From an uncultured Blautia sp. (GTDB lineage Bacteria > Bacillota > Clostridia > Lachnospirales > Lachnospiraceae), in NCBI GenBank assembly GCA_900542045.1, contig UQMI01000064.1, positions 1-18,500 of the forward strand: 18,500 nucleotides of DNA. Direction: 5' to 3'. A program made the translations under genes and the position numbers. Within the stretch, counting starts at the first letter, position 1. Each line of letters opens with the position of its first letter. Below are positions 1-7,181 of the stretch, piece after piece. The notes beneath the pieces were generated by a model that was not told the DNA's origin, did no database searches, and worked only from the letters and a program-made list of their open reading frames with translations.

Positions 1-1
1 T

Positions 2-622
2 TCCGGATCCGGAATTTCTCTGGACTGGTTTGCTGATACGTTTGCCACATCCAAAAATACCAAGGAAGCGTTTGCAGAACTGGAAGGGCTGGCGGCTCAG
101 GTGCCTCCGGGAAGTGATGGTGTGCTGGCCATCGGTCTGATGGGCGGAAGCTCCATGCCTTACGATGGAGATATCCGAGGCCTGTGGATGGGACACAACT
201 GGGCACACGGAAAAGGCCATTTTTATCGTTCCCTGCTGGAGTCCTTCTCTTATGATCTGGCTCTGACCATTGACCGGGTAGCTGCCAAATATCCGGAATA
301 TGATCTGGATACCATCAAGATCATCGGCGGCGGTGCCAAATCTTCGTTCTGGACCCAGATGCTGGCTGATGTGACAGGATGTACATTCCAGAAGATCAAT
401 CGGGAGGACATTGCGCTGTGGGGAGCTGCAATCCTGGCCGGCCATGGAATTGGCGTTTTCTCTGATCTGAAGGAGACCGCAGACAAGTATGTGGGGATTG
501 AAAAAGTCTTTACGCCGGATATGGCAAAGCATGATGTTTATATCAAATACAAAGAACTGTATCGTCAGTTTGTGAAAGAACTGCATCCGTATTATGTGCG
601 TCTGGCAGAGGTGGCTAAATAA
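2..622 (+). CDS. FGGY-family carbohydrate kinase, C-terminal part (5' end outside window)
   Basis: This is the C-terminal half of a cytoplasmic sugar kinase of the FGGY family (xylulokinase, gluconokinase and relatives), which phosphorylates a sugar or polyol with ATP. The frame is open from base 2, so the gene starts before the window; the GTG at 101 is internal. The family's ATP-binding region is visible as IIGGGAKSSFWTQMLADVTG at about 305-365, followed by the usual ALWGAAILAGHGIG stretch. About 206 residues are present, against roughly 500 in a full kinase. The substrate cannot be read from this half; xylulokinase-like is my best guess. A sugar-type dehydrogenase follows on the same strand, consistent with a pentose or sugar-acid pathway. 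Confidence 0.85.
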   Translation, partial: SGSGISLDWFADTFATSKNTKEAFAELEGLAAQVPPGSDGVLAIGLMGGSSMPYDGDIRGLWMGHNWAHGKGHFYRSLLESFSYDLALTIDRVAAKYPEYDLDTIKIIGGGAKSSFWTQMLADVTGCTFQKINREDIALWGAAILAGHGIGVFSDLKETADKYVGIEKVFTPDMAKHDVYIKYKELYRQFVKELHPYYVRLAEVAK

Positions 623-769
623 AAGGTGAGAATGCAAAATGGAATCACCGACAGAAAGCGGATGCAGGAAAAAAGAAGAATGGTGTTGGCAATTATAATA
701 AAAAATGAAATAAATTGCTAGGTATTTATAATAAAATGATAAAAAAAGGTAGAATTCAAAAGAAATCTG

Positions 770-778
770 TGATATAAT
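770..778 (+). promoter_or_regulatory. Extended -10 promoter upstream of the dehydrogenase
   Basis: TGATATAAT is a perfect extended -10 element (TG, one base, TATAAT). No good -35 hexamer is seen 16-18 bases upstream, which is common for extended -10 promoters. It lies in the 326-base gap between the kinase and the dehydrogenase (623-948), which otherwise holds only AT-rich sequence and a 14-codon reading frame at 810-854. Transcription would start near 785. Confidence 0.5.
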
Positions 779-809
779 TAACAAAGAAATTATAACAGAG
801 GATGAATAG

Positions 810-854
810 ATGCTGAAGCACGACGTGCATGGCAATCCATCTGCTATCTTTTGA
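810..854 (+). other. 14-codon reading frame, possible gene remnant or leader peptide
   Basis: ATG at 810 is preceded by AGAGGA at 797-802, a reasonable ribosome binding site 7 bases away, and lies about 25 bases after a likely transcription start. It encodes MLKHDVHGNPSAIF and then stops. It could be the start of a gene whose body was deleted, a leader peptide, or chance. I do not recognise the sequence. Confidence 0.25.
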
Positions 855-948
855 AACCTAAATTTTATTATGAAGTGAGAAACGTGAAAAATTTACCAAG
901 TGGAGACAGCAAAACAGTATAATTTACGGGGAAGGAGGTATGTACAGA

Positions 949-2001
949 GTGAAGAACGCTCTGTGCAGAAAATCTGACATGAAACAGGCAGTATTGGTAG
1001 CACCGGAAAAATTTGAGATTCGTGAGGTAGAGAAGCCAGTACCCAAAAAAGGCGAGGCATTGCTGAAAGTAAAAGCAGTAGGTATTTGTGGCTCTGACAT
1101 CCACGCATATTATGGAAAACATCCATTCATCAGCTGCCCCATTGTAATGGGACATGAAGCAACCGGTGAAGTTGTGGAACTGGGCGAAGGCGTAGATAAT
1201 GTCGCTGTTGGCGACAGAGTAATCATGCGTCCACAGGATGTATGCGGCGAGTGTCATATGTGCAAAGAAGGCAGATATAATATCTGTAAGACTTTGAAAG
1301 TTCTCGGATGCCAGGAGACAGGCGCAAGCTCTGATTATTATGCAGTCGATGCCAGTCTTCTGTACAAGATTCCCGACAATCTGGAATATGACGTGGCAAC
1401 GGTTATTGAGCCTCTGGCAGTAGGTGTGCACGCAGTGAAGCGTCCCATTGGCGGTGTAAAAGGCAAGAATGTAGTCGTGATCGGTGCAGGTACCATCGGT
1501 AATGTGGTGGCACAGTCTGCAAAAGGCATGGGCGCCAATAAGGTTATGATCACAGATGTTTCCGAGTTCAAGCTGGAAATGGCTAAGAAATGCGGCATTG
1601 ATATCGCTGTAAATGTGGCAAAAGAAGATATCTTTAAGGTAATTGAAGAAAACTACGGCGTAGACGGTGTAGATGTGGTATTTGAGTGCAGCGCCAATGA
1701 CGGCGCCCTGAATCAGGCTCTGGAATATGCCCGCAAGGGAACCACCATTGTGATCGTAGGTGTATTCGGAAACCGCGCTACTGTAAATATGGCCAATGTA
1801 CAGGACAGAGAATATGTCCTGATGGGCACTCTGATGTATGAGCATGAGGATTATGTGGATGCCATCCGCATGGCCGGAGACGGCACTGTGGATCTGGAGA
1901 CACTGATTACCCAGAGATTCCCGCTGGAGAAAGTGGCAGATGCTTATAAGTGCATCGAAGAAAATAAGGAAGGCGTACAGAAAGTTATTCTGAACGTATA
2001 A
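949..2001 (+). CDS. Zinc-dependent medium-chain dehydrogenase (sugar/polyol type)
   Basis: This is a cytoplasmic NAD(P)-dependent dehydrogenase of the zinc alcohol dehydrogenase/sorbitol dehydrogenase superfamily, probably oxidising a sugar, polyol or aldonate. GICGSDIHAYYGKH carries the catalytic-zinc Cys, GHEATGEVVELG the zinc His-Glu, and CGECHMCKEGRYNIC the four structural-zinc cysteines. VVVIGAGTIGNVVAQ is the Rossmann nucleotide-binding loop. An AAGGAGG at 932-938 sits 10 bases before GTG 949, so I chose that start; ATG 940 is too close to the site. ATG 979 gives 340 residues, the usual family length, but has no ribosome binding site. The overall pattern resembles L-iditol, galactitol-phosphate or LgoD-type enzymes; the exact substrate is unknown. 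It lies between a sugar kinase and a dehydratase remnant, which fits sugar-acid catabolism. Confidence 0.88.
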   Translation: MKNALCRKSDMKQAVLVAPEKFEIREVEKPVPKKGEALLKVKAVGICGSDIHAYYGKHPFISCPIVMGHEATGEVVELGEGVDNVAVGDRVIMRPQDVCGECHMCKEGRYNICKTLKVLGCQETGASSDYYAVDASLLYKIPDNLEYDVATVIEPLAVGVHAVKRPIGGVKGKNVVVIGAGTIGNVVAQSAKGMGANKVMITDVSEFKLEMAKKCGIDIAVNVAKEDIFKVIEENYGVDGVDVVFECSANDGALNQALEYARKGTTIVIVGVFGNRATVNMANVQDREYVLMGTLMYEHEDYVDAIRMAGDGTVDLETLITQRFPLEKVADAYKCIEENKEGVQKVILNV

Positions 2002-2013
2002 TCTTACGGGGCA

Positions 2014-2045
2014 GTAGGCATCCGGCTTCTGTGTTGGATGTTTAC
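2014..2045 (+). other. Weak hairpin after the dehydrogenase
   Basis: GTAGGCATCC and GGATGTTTAC can form a 10-bp stem with two G-U pairs around a 12-base loop, 13 bases after the dehydrogenase stop. It is followed by an A-run rather than a T-run, so it is not a normal intrinsic terminator. It may be an RNA-stabilising end structure or chance. Confidence 0.25.
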
Positions 2046-2134
2046 AAAAAATTCAGCTGATCCGCGCGGTGCTTCATGCCGGTGGGCGAAGAAGCGGCGT
2101 GTTGGAAAAAAATGCAATCATAAAATGTATGTGA

Positions 2135-2596
2135 GAAGGGGCCGCAGTGGATGCGATCGAGACAGGGCGGATTGTTCCCGGTGATGTTATTGTCATTCGC
2201 TATGAAGGACCCAGAGGTAACGGGATGCCGGAAATGTTCCGCGCTACGGAAGTACTGTATCAGTATCCGGAACTTCGGGCTTCGACAGCTATACTCACTG
2301 ATGGGAGATATTCCGGAGCAACCAGAGGTCCTGCCATTGGTCACATCACTCCGGAAGCGGCTGTGGGAGGCCCCATTGCCCTGGTGGAAGAAGGAGATCT
2401 GATCCATATCGATATTCCTGGACGGGCCCTGAACCTGATTGGAGATGCGCAGGGAGAAAAGACAGAACAGGAAATCAGCAGGCTCCTGCAGGAACGAAAG
2501 AAACGTTGGAAATGTCCGGAGATTCATCATGACGGCGTGCTGGGACTATTTGCGAGGTGCGCAGGAAGCACCGCCAGAGGTGCAAGCTTATATTAG
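2135..2596 (+). pseudogene. IlvD/Edd-family dehydratase, C-terminal remnant
   Basis: The product matches the C-terminal quarter of IlvD/Edd iron-sulfur dehydratases (dihydroxy-acid, phosphogluconate and sugar-acid dehydratases). Visible are [39 protein letters not shown] and the tail [15 protein letters not shown]. Full-length members have roughly 550-600 residues; only about 150 are left, so the iron-sulfur ligands and most of the active site are missing. Family-like residues EGAAV continue upstream of the GTG at 2147 until a TGA at 2132, which suggests a broken longer frame. AAGGGG at 2136-2141 could allow weak translation from GTG 2147, so a small expressed protein cannot be ruled out. The natural C-terminus and the terminator behind it are intact, pointing to a 5' deletion at the end of an old operon. 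Confidence 0.75.
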
Positions 2597-2615
2597 AAGA
2601 AAGTGTGGATATCTT

Positions 2616-2671
2616 GATGGAAAGTATGTCGCTTGGGGGAAATCCGGAGCGATATACTTTCCATCTTTTTT
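2616..2671 (+). terminator. Strong intrinsic terminator after the dehydratase remnant
   Basis: A 17-bp stem (2616-2632 with 2649-2665, one G-U pair) begins GATGGAAAGTATGTCGC on its left arm, has a 16-base loop and ends in six T residues. It starts 20 bases after the dehydratase stop and closes the sugar-pathway transcript. Confidence 0.88.
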
Positions 2672-2722
2672 GTCTAAGCAGATAGATGGAAAAAAATGTA
2701 AATATTTGGGTGGTAAAATGCA

Positions 2723-2769
2723 GAAAAATGTGTAAAATGAAGCGAAATAAGCCGGAAAAATGTGTAAAA
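2723..2769 (+). repeat. Two direct copies of a 15-base motif
   Basis: GAAAAATGTGTAAAA occurs at 2723-2737 and again at 2755-2769, 32 bases apart (about three helical turns). It lies in the 435-base non-coding stretch (2597-3031) between the terminator and livJ. The spacing could suit a DNA-binding protein, but the sequence is AT-rich and may be chance. Confidence 0.4.
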
Positions 2770-2928
2770 CTACGGTCTTGCAACTGAGTAAATGAAACCA
2801 TTGCAAATGTATCATTATATATGGCGCGGAAGACCAAAGATTATTAAAGGTAGAAAATTATAGAAAAAATCAATTTCAAACCGTTTAAAAAGCCACCAAA
2901 ATATGGCTTAAACAGCAGAAATTCTTAA

Positions 2929-2946
2929 TGAAAATCACGGTTTTCA
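2929..2946. promoter_or_regulatory. Palindromic operator candidate upstream of livJ
   Basis: TGAAAATCACGGTTTTCA is a perfect 6-base inverted repeat with a 6-base centre, 20 bases upstream of the livJ -35 box. A second imperfect inverted repeat (GTTTAA..AAGCC with GGCTTAAAC) lies just upstream at 2883-2913. The outer half-sites loosely resemble catabolite-control (cre) sites but the spacing differs, so I leave the regulator open. Confidence 0.35.
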
Positions 2947-2966
2947 AAGGAATTTAATAGTTTAAC

Positions 2967-2995
2967 TTGACAAATTGGATTTACGAAGGTAGGAT
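2967..2995 (+). promoter_or_regulatory. Housekeeping promoter of livJ
   Basis: TTGACA at 2967-2972 is a perfect -35 box, followed by a 17-base spacer and TAGGAT at 2990-2995 as the -10 box. Transcription would start near 3002, giving a leader of about 30 bases that contains the livJ ribosome binding site. Confidence 0.75.
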
Positions 2996-3031
2996 TGATT
3001 TTATAGCAAAATGATAGAGGAGGAGATTGTT

Positions 3032-4243
3032 ATGAAAAAGTTTAAAAGAATTGCCAGTCTTGCTCTGGCTTCTGCGCTGGTGCTGACATCCCTGGCAGGA
3101 TGCGGCGGAAGCAGCAGCGATTCGTCATCTTCATCCGATTCATCATCTTCTTCTGAGTCTTCAGGAGAGGCTACTCTCAAGATCGGTGGAATCGGACCTA
3201 CAACCGGAGATGCTGCAGCCTATGGTGTGGCTGTGCAGAATGGTATTCAGCTGGCTGTGGATGAGATCAATGCAGCAGGCGGCATCAATGGTATTCAGAT
3301 TGAATATCAGTTTGAAGATGACCAGAATGATGCGGAGAAATCAGTAAATGCTTACAATACTCTGAAAGACTGGGGAATGCAGATGCTGGTTGGTACCGTT
3401 ACCTCTGCTCCCTGTACCGCAGTTGTAGAAGAAACTGCAGCAGACAATATGTTCCAGCTGACGCCATCTGCAACAGCAGTAGAGAGTATTCAGCATGAGA
3501 ATGCATTCCGTATGTGCTTCTCTGATCCGAACCAGGGTGTGGCTTCTGCAGACTACATTGCAGATAACGGACTGGCACAGAAGGTAGCAATAATTTATAA
3601 CAGCTCTGATGTTTATTCATCCGGTATTTATCAGAACTTCGCAACAGAGGCAGAGGCGAAGGGGCTGGAAGTGGTTGCAGCAGAAGCTTTCACAGCTGAC
3701 AGTGATACAGACTTCTCTGTACAGCTTCAGAAAGCGAAAGATTCCGGTGCTGAGCTGATCTTCCTTCCTATTTATTATCAGGAAGCTTCCCTGATCCTGG
3801 CACAGGCAAACTCAATGGGTCTGGATACGCAGTGGTTTGGATGCGATGGTCTGGACGGCCTTCTGGATCTGGAAGGTTTTGATACCAGTCTGGCAGAAGG
3901 TGTAATGTTCCTGACACCATTTACGGCCAATGCAGAAGATGAGAAGACACAGACATTTGTTGCTGATTTCGAAGAAGCATTCGGAGAAACACCGATCCAG
4001 TTTGCAGCGGATGCATATGACTGTGTATATGTGATCAAGGCTGCAGCAGAAGAGGCTGGAATTACTGCGGATATGAGTGTTTCTGATATTTGCGAGGCAA
4101 TGAAGACAGCGATGACAGAGATCAGCATTGACGGTCTGACTGGACAGAGTATTACATGGTCGGCAGATGGAGAGCCTACCAAAGAGCCTGTTGTTGTGGT
4201 TGTTGAGAACGGTGAATATACAGTTCTGCAGGCAAACGAATAA
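3032..4243 (+). CDS. livJ: Branched-chain amino acid-type ABC transporter, substrate-binding lipoprotein
   Basis: This extracellular, membrane-anchored binding protein delivers substrate to the LivHMGF importer. The N-terminus MKKFKRIASLALASALVLTS is a lipoprotein signal peptide ending in the lipobox LAGC, so the mature protein starts at Cys24. A serine-rich linker of about 20 residues follows. The body begins ATLKIGGIGPTTGDAAAYG and has the type I periplasmic-binding fold typical of Leu/Ile/Val, amide or urea binding proteins; length (403 residues) is normal. I chose ATG 3032 because AGGAGG at 3018-3023 is 8 bases upstream; ATG 3011 would put that site inside the gene and spoil the signal peptide. 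The real ligand is not certain: amino acids are the default, but this family also binds urea, amides and aromatic compounds. Confidence 0.92.
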   Translation: MKKFKRIASLALASALVLTSLAGCGGSSSDSSSSSDSSSSSESSGEATLKIGGIGPTTGDAAAYGVAVQNGIQLAVDEINAAGGINGIQIEYQFEDDQNDAEKSVNAYNTLKDWGMQMLVGTVTSAPCTAVVEETAADNMFQLTPSATAVESIQHENAFRMCFSDPNQGVASADYIADNGLAQKVAIIYNSSDVYSSGIYQNFATEAEAKGLEVVAAEAFTADSDTDFSVQLQKAKDSGAELIFLPIYYQEASLILAQANSMGLDTQWFGCDGLDGLLDLEGFDTSLAEGVMFLTPFTANAEDEKTQTFVADFEEAFGETPIQFAADAYDCVYVIKAAAEEAGITADMSVSDICEAMKTAMTEISIDGLTGQSITWSADGEPTKEPVVVVVENGEYTVLQANE

Positions 4244-4259
4244 CAGTGTAACAGAGACG

Positions 4260-4345
4260 GCTGTTTCCGGACACTGTGACGAAACAGCATATTTGTGAAT
4301 TAACGGCGGCAGTGTGGCTTTGGACAGTCATATTGTCGCCTTTTT
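4260..4345 (+). terminator. Terminator/attenuator between livJ and livH
   Basis: A first hairpin (GCTGTTTC 4260-4267 with GAAACAGC 4281-4288) is followed by a second one (GGCGGCAGT 4305-4313 with ATTGTCGCC 4332-4340, two G-U pairs) that runs straight into TTTTT at 4341-4345. The second is a good intrinsic terminator. ACACTG at 4271-4276 can also pair with CAGTGT at 4310-4315, which would break the terminator's left arm, so conditional termination is possible. Confidence 0.7.
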
Positions 4346-4358
4346 CTTTCGGCTTTTA

Positions 4359-4387
4359 TTGCTAGAAGAACTGCAATGTGCTATAAT
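4359..4387 (+). promoter_or_regulatory. Promoter of the livHMGF operon
   Basis: TTGCTA at 4359-4364, a 17-base spacer and a perfect TATAAT at 4382-4387; TGC just before the -10 makes it an extended -10 as well. It lies directly after the terminator of livJ, so livHMGF can be transcribed on its own. Confidence 0.75.
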
Positions 4388-4402
4388 TGCGTCAATGTAT
4401 TG

Positions 4403-4419
4403 TGCCGGCGTAGCCGGCA
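4403..4419. promoter_or_regulatory. Perfect GC-rich hairpin in the livH leader
   Basis: TGCCGGCGTAGCCGGCA forms a 7-bp perfect stem with a GTA loop, about 10 bases after the predicted transcription start of livHMGF. It could be an operator, an mRNA 5'-end stabiliser, or a short palindromic repeat element. It has no T-run and is not a terminator. Confidence 0.45.
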
Positions 4420-4452
4420 GAGATTTCACTATAGGGATGAAAGGGAATGGGT

Positions 4453-5337
4453 ATGAGCTTTATATCTTATTTAATCAACGGACTAAGTCTAGGAAGTGTG
4501 TATGCGATCATTGCCCTTGGCTATACCATGGTGTACGGTATCGCGAAGATGCTGAATTTTGCCCATGGCGATGTTATCATGATCGGTGCTTATGTGGCGC
4601 TGACCAGTATGACAAGTGTCGGACTTCCTCCTGCGGCAGCAGTATTGATCGCAGTTGTGGCATGTACGGTATTGGGAGTTCTGATCGAGCGGATCGCCTA
4701 TAAACCTCTCCGTAATGCTTCTTCATCGCTGGCCGTGCTGATCACAGCGATTGGTGTCAGCTATTTGCTGCAGAATGTGGCCCTGCTGGTATTCGGAGCT
4801 AATGCGCAGACGTTCCAGTCAGTGATCTCCTGGAAGGGTGTTTCCCTGGCGGGAGGAACGCTGAATATATCAGGCGTGACGATTGTAACCATCGTTGCCT
4901 GTCTGGTGATCATGGCGGTGCTGACAGCTTTTGTACAGAAAACAAAATCCGGGCAGGCCATGCGCGCAGTCTCAGAGGACCGGGGAGCGGCCATGCTGAT
5001 GGGTATTAATGTAAATGGAACCATTGCGTTGACCTTTGCCATTGGTTCCGCGCTGGCAGCTATTGCCGGCGTACTGCTTTGTTCTGCATATCCCAGTTTG
5101 TCACCCTATACAGGTGCGCTGCCGGGTATCAAAGCCTTTGTAGCGGCTGTATTCGGCGGAATTGGTTCGATTCCGGGTGCGTTCATCGGAGGATTACTGT
5201 TGGGAATCATTGAAATTTTCGGAAGAGCCTACATTTCTTCACAGATGGCAGATGCCATTGTGTTTGCTGTGCTGATTCTTGTACTGTTGATCAAACCCAC
5301 AGGTTTATTGGGTAAAAATATTCAGGAGAAAGTGTAG
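4453..5337 (+). CDS. livH: Branched-chain amino acid-type ABC transporter permease LivH
   Basis: This is an inner-membrane permease subunit that pairs with LivM to form the translocation channel. It is almost entirely hydrophobic with about eight membrane segments. It begins with the family signature LINGLSLGSVYAIIALGYTM and continues VYGIAKMLNFAHGDVIMIGA, characteristic of LivH/BPD_transp_2. Near the end AVFGGIGSIPGAFIGGLLLG is the cytoplasmic coupling loop that contacts the ATPase. Its 294 residues are normal. I prefer ATG 4453, 7 bases after AAAGGG; ATG 4447 is only 1 base after it and adds just two residues. The GTG start of livM abuts its stop codon. Confidence 0.93.
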   Translation: MSFISYLINGLSLGSVYAIIALGYTMVYGIAKMLNFAHGDVIMIGAYVALTSMTSVGLPPAAAVLIAVVACTVLGVLIERIAYKPLRNASSSLAVLITAIGVSYLLQNVALLVFGANAQTFQSVISWKGVSLAGGTLNISGVTIVTIVACLVIMAVLTAFVQKTKSGQAMRAVSEDRGAAMLMGINVNGTIALTFAIGSALAAIAGVLLCSAYPSLSPYTGALPGIKAFVAAVFGGIGSIPGAFIGGLLLGIIEIFGRAYISSQMADAIVFAVLILVLLIKPTGLLGKNIQEKV

Positions 5338-6408
5338 GTGGATGGAATGTTGAAGAAAATGAACAAAACGACAAGAAGCAATCTGATCACTTATGGCGTT
5401 GTGATCCTTGCCTATGTGATCATGCAGCTTCTGATCAATACAGGAAATGTGTCCAGTCTGATCGAAGGACTGATGGTTCCCATCTGTACCTATGTGATTC
5501 TTGCGATTTCTCTGAACCTGGTAGTAGGTATTCTGGGGGAACTGAGTCTGGGACATGCAGGATTTATGTGTGTAGGAGCGTTTTCCAGCGCGTTCTTTTC
5601 CAGGTGTATGGAAGATGTTATTACGGTGGCTCCCCTTCGGTTTTTTCTGGCATTGCTGATCGGTATTGTGACAGCGGCCATATTCGGTATTATCATCGGT
5701 ATACCGGTGCTCCGCCTGAAAGGTGACTATCTGGCTATCGTAACTCTGGCATTTGGCGAGATTATCAAGAATCTGGTGAATGTGCTCTATGTGGGAAAGG
5801 ATTCCAACGGTTTCCATTTCTCTACCAAAGATGTGATGGCCCTGAATATGGAGGCGGACGGAACGGTTCTCATCAATGGTCCTCAGGGAATTACAGGAAC
5901 ACCCAGAGATGCCACATTTACTGTGGGTGTAATTCTGATCCTGATCACACTGGTAATCGTTCTGAACCTGATCCAATCCAGAGATGGACGTGCCATTATG
6001 GCTATCCGTGACAATCGTATTGCGGCGGAATCCATCGGAATCAACATTACCAAATATAAATTGATGGCGTTTGCTGTATCTGCGGCTATGGCCGGAGCAG
6101 GCGGTGTATTGTACGCACACAATCTTTCATCGCTGACAGCCAATACCAATAACTTTGGCTATAATATGTCTATTAATATTCTGGTATTTGTGGTATTGGG
6201 CGGAATCGGAAATATCAGAGGCTCTATTATCGCGGCAGTGATTCTGACACTTCTGCCGGAGGTACTGCGCGGCATGTCGGATTATCGTATGCTGATCTAT
6301 GCGATTGTCCTGATCCTGATGATGCTGTTTAACTGGGCGCCAAAGGCAATCGAGTGGAGAGAAAGACATCTTTCCTTTCTCAGAAAGAAAAAGGAGGCTG
6401 TGAAATAA
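5338..6408 (+). CDS. livM: Branched-chain amino acid-type ABC transporter permease LivM
   Basis: This is the second membrane permease of the importer. Highly hydrophobic segments alternate with the family motifs ISLNLVVGILGELSLGHAGF and LRLKGDYLAIVTLAFGEIIK, and VVLGGIGNIRGSIIAAVILT near the C-terminus is the ATPase-coupling loop. Length is 356 residues, usual for LivM. GTG 5338 follows the livH stop directly and has AGGAGA at 5324-5329, about 8 bases upstream; ATG 5347 is a possible alternative. The stop codon overlaps the livG start by one base (TAATG), showing translational coupling. Other membrane-only ABC permeases are unlikely given these motifs. Confidence 0.93.
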   Translation: MDGMLKKMNKTTRSNLITYGVVILAYVIMQLLINTGNVSSLIEGLMVPICTYVILAISLNLVVGILGELSLGHAGFMCVGAFSSAFFSRCMEDVITVAPLRFFLALLIGIVTAAIFGIIIGIPVLRLKGDYLAIVTLAFGEIIKNLVNVLYVGKDSNGFHFSTKDVMALNMEADGTVLINGPQGITGTPRDATFTVGVILILITLVIVLNLIQSRDGRAIMAIRDNRIAAESIGINITKYKLMAFAVSAAMAGAGGVLYAHNLSSLTANTNNFGYNMSINILVFVVLGGIGNIRGSIIAAVILTLLPEVLRGMSDYRMLIYAIVLILMMLFNWAPKAIEWRERHLSFLRKKKEAVK

Positions 6409-7169
6409 TGGGAGCTTTATTGGATGTAAAGAATCTTGGCATTTCCTTCGGTGGTCTGAGAGCGGTAAATGCCTTTGATGTTACTATAGAGAAACAGGAT
6501 CTGTATGGGCTGATCGGTCCCAATGGTGCCGGAAAGACCACGGTATTTAATCTGTTGACGGGAGTATATAAGCCGGACAGCGGAAAAGTTATTCTGGACG
6601 GTGCGGATATCACCGGGAAAAGCATTACCGACATCAACCAGGCGGGGATTGCCAGAACGTTCCAGAATATCCGTCTGTTTCAGAAATTAAGTGTACTGGA
6701 CAATGTAAAAGTAGGATTGCACAATAAGCATCGTTATTCAGCAATCGATGGGATTCTGCGCCTTCCCAAATACCGGAAGGTGGAAAAAGAAATGGATGAG
6801 ATCGCCATGGATCTGCTGAAAGTATTTGATTTGGAAAAAGCGGCGGATTATGAAGCGGCGAACCTGCCCTATGGACAGCAGAGAAAGCTGGAGATTGCCA
6901 GAGCTCTTGCCACGGATCCAAAGCTTTTGCTCCTGGATGAGCCGGCAGCGGGTATGAACCCCAATGAGACCGGAGAACTGATGGAAATGATCCAGTTTGT
7001 AAGGGAGAAGTTTCATATGACGATTCTCCTGATCGAGCACGACATGAAGCTGGTGAGCGGTATCTGCGAAAAGCTGACCGTACTGAATTTTGGAGAGGTG
7101 CTTGCCCAGGGAAACACCAGTGCAGTGCTTAATGATCCCCAGGTAATCACTGCATATCTGGGAGAATAG
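6408..7169 (+). CDS. livG: Branched-chain amino acid-type ABC transporter ATPase LivG
   Basis: This cytoplasmic ATPase powers transport together with LivF. Walker A is GPNGAGKTT near residue 40, the Q-loop region is RTFQNIRLF, the signature motif is LPYGQQRKLEIARAL (a LivG-type variant of LSGGQ), Walker B is LLLLDEPAAGMN and the switch His is in LLIEHDMKLV. Its 253 residues fit the family. ATG 6408 overlaps the livM stop and has AAGGAGG at 6391-6397. The reading frame continues upstream to 6354, but that part lies inside livM and is not used. Confidence 0.95.
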   Translation: MGALLDVKNLGISFGGLRAVNAFDVTIEKQDLYGLIGPNGAGKTTVFNLLTGVYKPDSGKVILDGADITGKSITDINQAGIARTFQNIRLFQKLSVLDNVKVGLHNKHRYSAIDGILRLPKYRKVEKEMDEIAMDLLKVFDLEKAADYEAANLPYGQQRKLEIARALATDPKLLLLDEPAAGMNPNETGELMEMIQFVREKFHMTILLIEHDMKLVSGICEKLTVLNFGEVLAQGNTSAVLNDPQVITAYLGE

Positions 7170-7181
7170 GAGGAAAGAACG

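Noticed and set aside
632..721. 29-codon frame directly after the kinase
   Set aside because: It starts too close to AAGGTGAG, is rich in Lys, Arg and Ile from AT-rich sequence, and has no recognisable features.
868..1845. 325-codon open frame on the minus strand
   Set aside because: It is antisense to the dehydrogenase, whose family motifs are clear; the composition (many His, Cys, Tyr) is that of a shadow.
5305..6120. 271-codon open frame on the minus strand
   Set aside because: It is antisense to livM; no start signals and an unnatural His/Gln-rich composition.
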